Assembly (NCBI GenBank): GCA_902596515.1
Contig: CACJUF010000014.1
Coordinates: 1 to 35,411, forward strand
Origin: an uncultured Pelagibacteraceae bacterium
Lineage (GTDB): Bacteria; Pseudomonadota; Alphaproteobacteria; Pelagibacterales; Pelagibacteraceae
DNA: 35,411 nt
Reading direction: 5' to 3'
The translations under genes and the position numbers were made by a program. A model generated the notes under the pieces. It was not told the DNA's origin and searched no databases. It was given only the letters and a program-made list of their open reading frames with translations. Shown piece by piece: positions 32,264 to 35,411 of this stretch (positions are counted from its first letter, which is position 1; each line of letters opens with the position of its first letter).

Positions 32264-32282
32264 GCGAATGATTACTAATTGC
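32264..32282 (-). promoter_or_regulatory. Second, weaker copy of the Fur/Mur-like half-site
   Basis: On the + strand both sites begin TGCGAATGATTA and then differ by one base before TA; the copies start 30 bp apart, close to three helical turns. This copy matches the rest of the Fur consensus poorly. Confidence 0.3.
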
Positions 32283-32307
32283 TTATTTTTTAGGGTATTC
32301 GATCAAA

Positions 32308-32547
32308 TTATTTTTTGGATTTGCTTGTCCACCATTTATCTAAAATAAAATACCAAATTGAATTTGCAATTGGTTCAACAATTGCATCTGTCAGTGCAAT
32401 TTTAAAAGAAACATCTGCTACTATCATTAAAACTGTAATCGCAATTGCAAAGTGTCCGATTGTATAAATTACAGTTCTAAGTAAAGAGCCTTTATTGTTA
32501 TGATAAATATTTTGGGATGCTTGAAATATGCCTTTAGTAATTTCCAT
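32308..32547 (-). CDS. DUF2061-type small membrane protein
   Basis: 79 aa with two predicted membrane segments, the first around residues 25-44 (RTVIYTIGHFAIAITVLMIV) and the second around 50-70. The second contains EPIANSIWYFILDKWW, which matches the E-P-x-x-N-x-x-W-Y pattern near the end of DUF2061 proteins. Function unknown. The ATG shares one base with the hydroxylase stop (TGATG), so the two are coupled and may act together. Confidence 0.75.
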   Translation of the reverse strand: MEITKGIFQASQNIYHNNKGSLLRTVIYTIGHFAIAITVLMIVADVSFKIALTDAIVEPIANSIWYFILDKWWTSKSKK

Positions 32548-33143
32548 CAGTTTTTAAAAGGACTCTCAAGAACACAAGCCACTAGGTGTATTCTAGCCTG
32601 TTCACCTCCATTAAAAAAATTATGATATTTAGTGTTATTTGTAATCCAAACTTTCCCATCTGCGGGTAAATGTTTAGCGACATTCTCTATAACCATTGAA
32701 CACCCTTTGTTTGTGATTATAGGCACATGAAGCCTACATTCTGGATCTTTGTGCCAACTCAAAGTTGATCTAGGCTCTTTTAATAAAAGCCTAACTCTTC
32801 CCAATTTAAATCTCTTGCTTAGAACTTTGTAAACTTCTGCAAAGTATGTATTTTCAAATTCAGGTATTAATTGTGTATATTTAGACTCATCTATATCAAC
32901 ATCTCTTGAAACCTCTTTTCCAGTTTCATCTGCAATTGTCCAATATTTTCCTCTAATATTGCTCCCTTCAATCGAGCTTTTATCATTTGGAATTTGGTTT
33001 AATGGGATTGCACCAAAATGTGTAACACCTGGTGTATTAAACTTTTTTAATTTCAAAATTTTATCTAAGTCATCTTTTAACTTTGAAATGTCAAAATTTA
33101 AATTTGGAACTTCGTAAAAATCCTCGAAATTTGTTGTTGCCAT
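32547..33143 (-). CDS. Aspartyl/asparaginyl beta-hydroxylase-family 2-oxoglutarate dioxygenase
   Basis: 198 aa, one jelly-roll domain, no signal peptide. Iron ligands are His131 and Asp133 (LSWHKDPECRLHVPI) and His174 (NNTKYHNFFNGG); Arg184 in ARIHLVA probably binds 2-oxoglutarate. This is the layout of PF05118 (aspartyl/asparaginyl beta-hydroxylase), whose bacterial members include free amino-acid and peptide hydroxylases. The substrate is unknown. It lies 23 nt after katG and overlaps the DUF2061 gene by one base, so all three probably form an operon. Confidence 0.82.
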   Translation of the reverse strand: MATTNFEDFYEVPNLNFDISKLKDDLDKILKLKKFNTPGVTHFGAIPLNQIPNDKSSIEGSNIRGKYWTIADETGKEVSRDVDIDESKYTQLIPEFENTYFAEVYKVLSKRFKLGRVRLLLKEPRSTLSWHKDPECRLHVPIITNKGCSMVIENVAKHLPADGKVWITNNTKYHNFFNGGEQARIHLVACVLESPFKN

Positions 33144-33166
33144 ATAACTTTATCTTTTTTTCAAAT

Positions 33167-35404
33167 TTAATTTAATTTCAAATCAAATCGATCAGAATTC
33201 ATAACTTTTACCCATGCAGCTATAAAATCTTTAACAAATTTTTCACTTGAGTCCTCACAGGCATAAACTTCTGCAAGAGCTCTTAGTTGAGAATTTGAAC
33301 CAAAAATCAAATCAACTCTTGTTGCTTTCCATTTAGTTTTTTGAGTTTTTCTATCTTTTCCAACAAAAGTTTGTTCTGATTTATCTTCCTCTTTCCATGT
33401 AGTATTCATGTCTAATAGATTTACGAAATAATCGTTAGTAAGAGAACCAGGTTTATTTGTAAAAACACCATAATTTGAACCGTCATAGTTAGTATTTAAA
33501 ACTCTCATACCGCCTATAAGTGCTGTCATTTCTGGTGCAGTCAGACCCATTAGTTGTGCTTTATCAACTAATTTTTCTTCTGCTGAGACATTTGAAGCTC
33601 CGCCATTTAGATAGTTTCTAAAACCATCTGCCTGAGGCTCAAGAAGACCAAAAGAATGAATATCGGTTTGATCCTGTCTTGCATCTCCTCTGCCTGCTGA
33701 AAATGGAACATTAACTTTATGCCCTGCCTTTTTAGCAGCCATCTCAATACCAACACCACCTGCTAAGACAATCAAGTCTGCCATTGATACACTTTTCTTT
33801 TTGTTATCAAATTGATCTTTAATTTTATTTAAAGCTTTAATTGCAGTCGATAATTTCTTAGGATTATTCACAGACCAGTTTTTTTGTGGTTCTAGCATTA
33901 TTCTTGCACCGTTAGCACCACCTCTTTTATCTGATCCTCTAAAAGTTGAAGCTGATGCCCATGCAGTAGAAACTAAATCCGAAATTGATATTTTTGATTT
34001 AGAAATTTTGTTTTTTAAATCTTTTATATCTTTTGATTTAAGTTTGTACTTTGGTTTATCAATCGGATCTTGCCAAATTAATTGCTCTTTTGGAACTTCA
34101 TTACCTAAGTAACAAACTCTTGGACCCATATCTCTATGAGTTAATTTAAACCATGCCCGAGCAAATGCGTCATGAAACTCTTTAGGGTTTTGATGAAAGT
34201 GCTTCGTAATTGGTCCATAACTCGGATCAACTTTCATTGATATATCTGTTGTTTGCATCATTGGTGGATGAAGCACACCTTTTTGATGCGCGTCGGGAAC
34301 CATTTTAATTTTTTGACCATTTTTCTTTGGAGTCCATTGATGAGCTCCGGCTGGACTTTTTGTTAATTCCCAATCATGACCGTATAAACAATCTAAATAA
34401 CCCATATCCCACTTAGTAGGATTTTGAGTCCAAGCACCTTCGATACCACTGCTTATTGTGTCGACACCTTTTCCAGATTTATATCCACTATTCCATCCAG
34501 TAGACTGATCTTGAAGTTTTGAAGCTTCGGGATCTGGACCTTTATAAGACTCTGATGCTGCTCCGTGAGATTTTCCAAATGTATGTCCTCCAGCAACTAA
34601 AGCTGCTGTTTCATAATCGTTCATAGCCATTCTTCCAAATGTCTCTCTGATGTCGTGTGCTGCTAGTAGTGGATCTGGATTTGCGTCTGGACCTTGTGGA
34701 TTTACATAAATCAAGCCCATATGAGAAGCGCCTAAAGGCTGCTCTAGATCTCTTTTTCCACTGTATCTCTCAACACCTAGCATTTCTTTTTCTGAACCCC
34801 AATAAATATCATCTTCTGGTTCCCAGATGTCTGTTCTACCTGCACCAAAACCAAAAGTTTTAAAACCCATTGAGTCTAATGCTACATTTCCAACTAATAT
34901 AAATAAATCTGCCCATGAAATTTTTCTTCCATACTTTTTTTTGATCGGCCATAAAAGTAACCTTGCTTTATCTAAATTCACGTTATCTGGCCATGAATTA
35001 AGCGGAGCAAATCTTTGGTTGCCAGTACCGGCACCGCCTCTACCATCACCAGTCCTGTAAGTTCCTGCAGCGTGCCAAGCTAATCGGATAAATAAAGGAC
35101 CATAATGACCATAATCTGCAGGCCACCATTCCTGTGAATCTGTCATTAATTTTTTTAAATCTTTTTTTAGCGCTTTGTAATTAAGTTTTTTAAATTCTTT
35201 TGCGTAATTAAATTTTTTATCCATAGGGTTAGATAAATCAGAATGCTGACTTAGAATTTTTAAATTCAAACTATTTGGCCAGAAGTCTCTTACTGTTTGA
35301 CCTCTTCCTGCAGAAAACTTTGCAGGTGTGCCTGCTCCTGTAAAAGGACATTTACTTAGCTCATTTGCTTTAAAAAATTTATTTTTAAAATTTTCAGTAC
35401 TCAT
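33167..35404 (-). CDS. katG: Catalase-peroxidase
   Basis: 745 aa, a full double-domain KatG. It destroys hydrogen peroxide in the cytoplasm, by catalatic and peroxidatic routes. Distal site: Arg107, Trp110 and His111 in [12 protein letters not shown]. The Trp-Tyr-Met adduct residues appear intact: Trp110, Tyr233 in LIYVNPQGP and Met259 in FGRMAMND. The proximal haem ligand is His274 in [10 protein letters not shown]. The degenerate second domain follows ([20 protein letters not shown]). A Shine-Dalgarno GGAG lies 5 nt before the ATG. Only 7 bp upstream are in the window, so the promoter and any OxyR/Fur site cannot be seen. It heads a probable operon with the hydroxylase and DUF2061 genes. 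Confidence 0.97.
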   Translation of the reverse strand: MSTENFKNKFFKANELSKCPFTGAGTPAKFSAGRGQTVRDFWPNSLNLKILSQHSDLSNPMDKKFNYAKEFKKLNYKALKKDLKKLMTDSQEWWPADYGHYGPLFIRLAWHAAGTYRTGDGRGGAGTGNQRFAPLNSWPDNVNLDKARLLLWPIKKKYGRKISWADLFILVGNVALDSMGFKTFGFGAGRTDIWEPEDDIYWGSEKEMLGVERYSGKRDLEQPLGASHMGLIYVNPQGPDANPDPLLAAHDIRETFGRMAMNDYETAALVAGGHTFGKSHGAASESYKGPDPEASKLQDQSTGWNSGYKSGKGVDTISSGIEGAWTQNPTKWDMGYLDCLYGHDWELTKSPAGAHQWTPKKNGQKIKMVPDAHQKGVLHPPMMQTTDISMKVDPSYGPITKHFHQNPKEFHDAFARAWFKLTHRDMGPRVCYLGNEVPKEQLIWQDPIDKPKYKLKSKDIKDLKNKISKSKISISDLVSTAWASASTFRGSDKRGGANGARIMLEPQKNWSVNNPKKLSTAIKALNKIKDQFDNKKKSVSMADLIVLAGGVGIEMAAKKAGHKVNVPFSAGRGDARQDQTDIHSFGLLEPQADGFRNYLNGGASNVSAEEKLVDKAQLMGLTAPEMTALIGGMRVLNTNYDGSNYGVFTNKPGSLTNDYFVNLLDMNTTWKEEDKSEQTFVGKDRKTQKTKWKATRVDLIFGSNSQLRALAEVYACEDSSEKFVKDFIAAWVKVMNSDRFDLKLN

Positions 35405-35411
35405 TTACTCC

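Noticed and set aside
1..35411. Mobile elements, CRISPR arrays, prophage or rRNA genes
   Set aside because: No transposase, integrase, cas gene, regularly spaced repeat array or rRNA sequence was seen; the only enzyme of mobile-element type, the HNH protein, belongs to a chromosomal family.

Overview
The window looks like part of a streamlined alphaproteobacterial chromosome, most likely a SAR11 (Pelagibacterales) genome. The evidence is a very low G+C content (about 30 % by eye), strong A/T bias at third codon positions, very short or negative intergenic distances, and typical alphaproteobacterial neighbours: Suv3-like helicase with fdxA and carD; argH, a small lipoprotein and lysA; mutM, rpsT and dnaA; ubiE, ubiB, coaBC and dut. 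I see no insertion sequence, phage gene, CRISPR array or rRNA. No gap between genes exceeds 300 bp; the largest is the 272 bp before dnaA.

Layout. 1-1191 (-) is gltD, cut by the window edge. 1375-2154 (+) is uppP. 2122-7330 (-) is a pyruvate dehydrogenase operon (aceE, aceF) followed by a DMT/EamA exporter. 7543-8718 (-) is a thiolase. 8791-9392 (+) holds tRNA-Arg(ACG), a tiny membrane ORF and a hotdog thioesterase. 9566-13601 (+) is an operon of Suv3-like helicase, TerB-like protein, 7Fe ferredoxin and CarD, ended by a bidirectional terminator shared with a convergent 25-residue Lys/Arg peptide gene. 13938-15724 (-) is tRNA-Leu(CAA) with a long-chain acyl-CoA synthetase. 15783-17380 (+) is YqaA, DsbB and Coq7. 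17383-18651 (-) holds an HNH protein and an esterase. 18701-18904 (+) is a HIG1-type protein, and 18901-19410 (-) a TlpA-like thioredoxin. 19435-22881 (+) is argH, an LptM-like lipoprotein, lysA and plsC. 22878-26835 (-) is mutM, rpsT, dnaA and dnaN. 26869-31971 (+) is ubiE, ubiB, coaBC, dut, a ThiF/MoeB-like E1 and an SH3 protein. 32008-35404 (-) is katG, a 2-oxoglutarate hydroxylase, a DUF2061 protein and a small Zn-ribbon protein.

Most of this is core housekeeping: acetyl-CoA entry and thiolase chemistry, ubiquinone synthesis (ubiE, ubiB, coq7), arginine and lysine synthesis, replication initiation, disulfide chemistry and phospholipid synthesis. The accessory-looking part is the katG block at the right edge, with Fur/Mur-like repeats before its last gene.

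The observations most worth following are: (1) a lipoyl domain fused to the N-terminus of homodimeric-type E1 (AceE), almost a copy of the lipoyl domain on the neighbouring AceF; (2) a convincing 25-residue Lys/Arg-only peptide gene with a strong Shine-Dalgarno, facing a CarD that carries a long Lys-rich N-terminal tail; (3) a tRNA-Leu whose CCA end lies 4 nt from the acyl-CoA synthetase start codon, and an rpsT promoter that leaves almost no leader, both suggesting leaderless messages; (4) convergent genes that share a single TTAA as both stop codons; (5) a ThiF/MoeB protein without the usual zinc cysteines. I do not see a clear new multi-gene defence or biosynthetic system.
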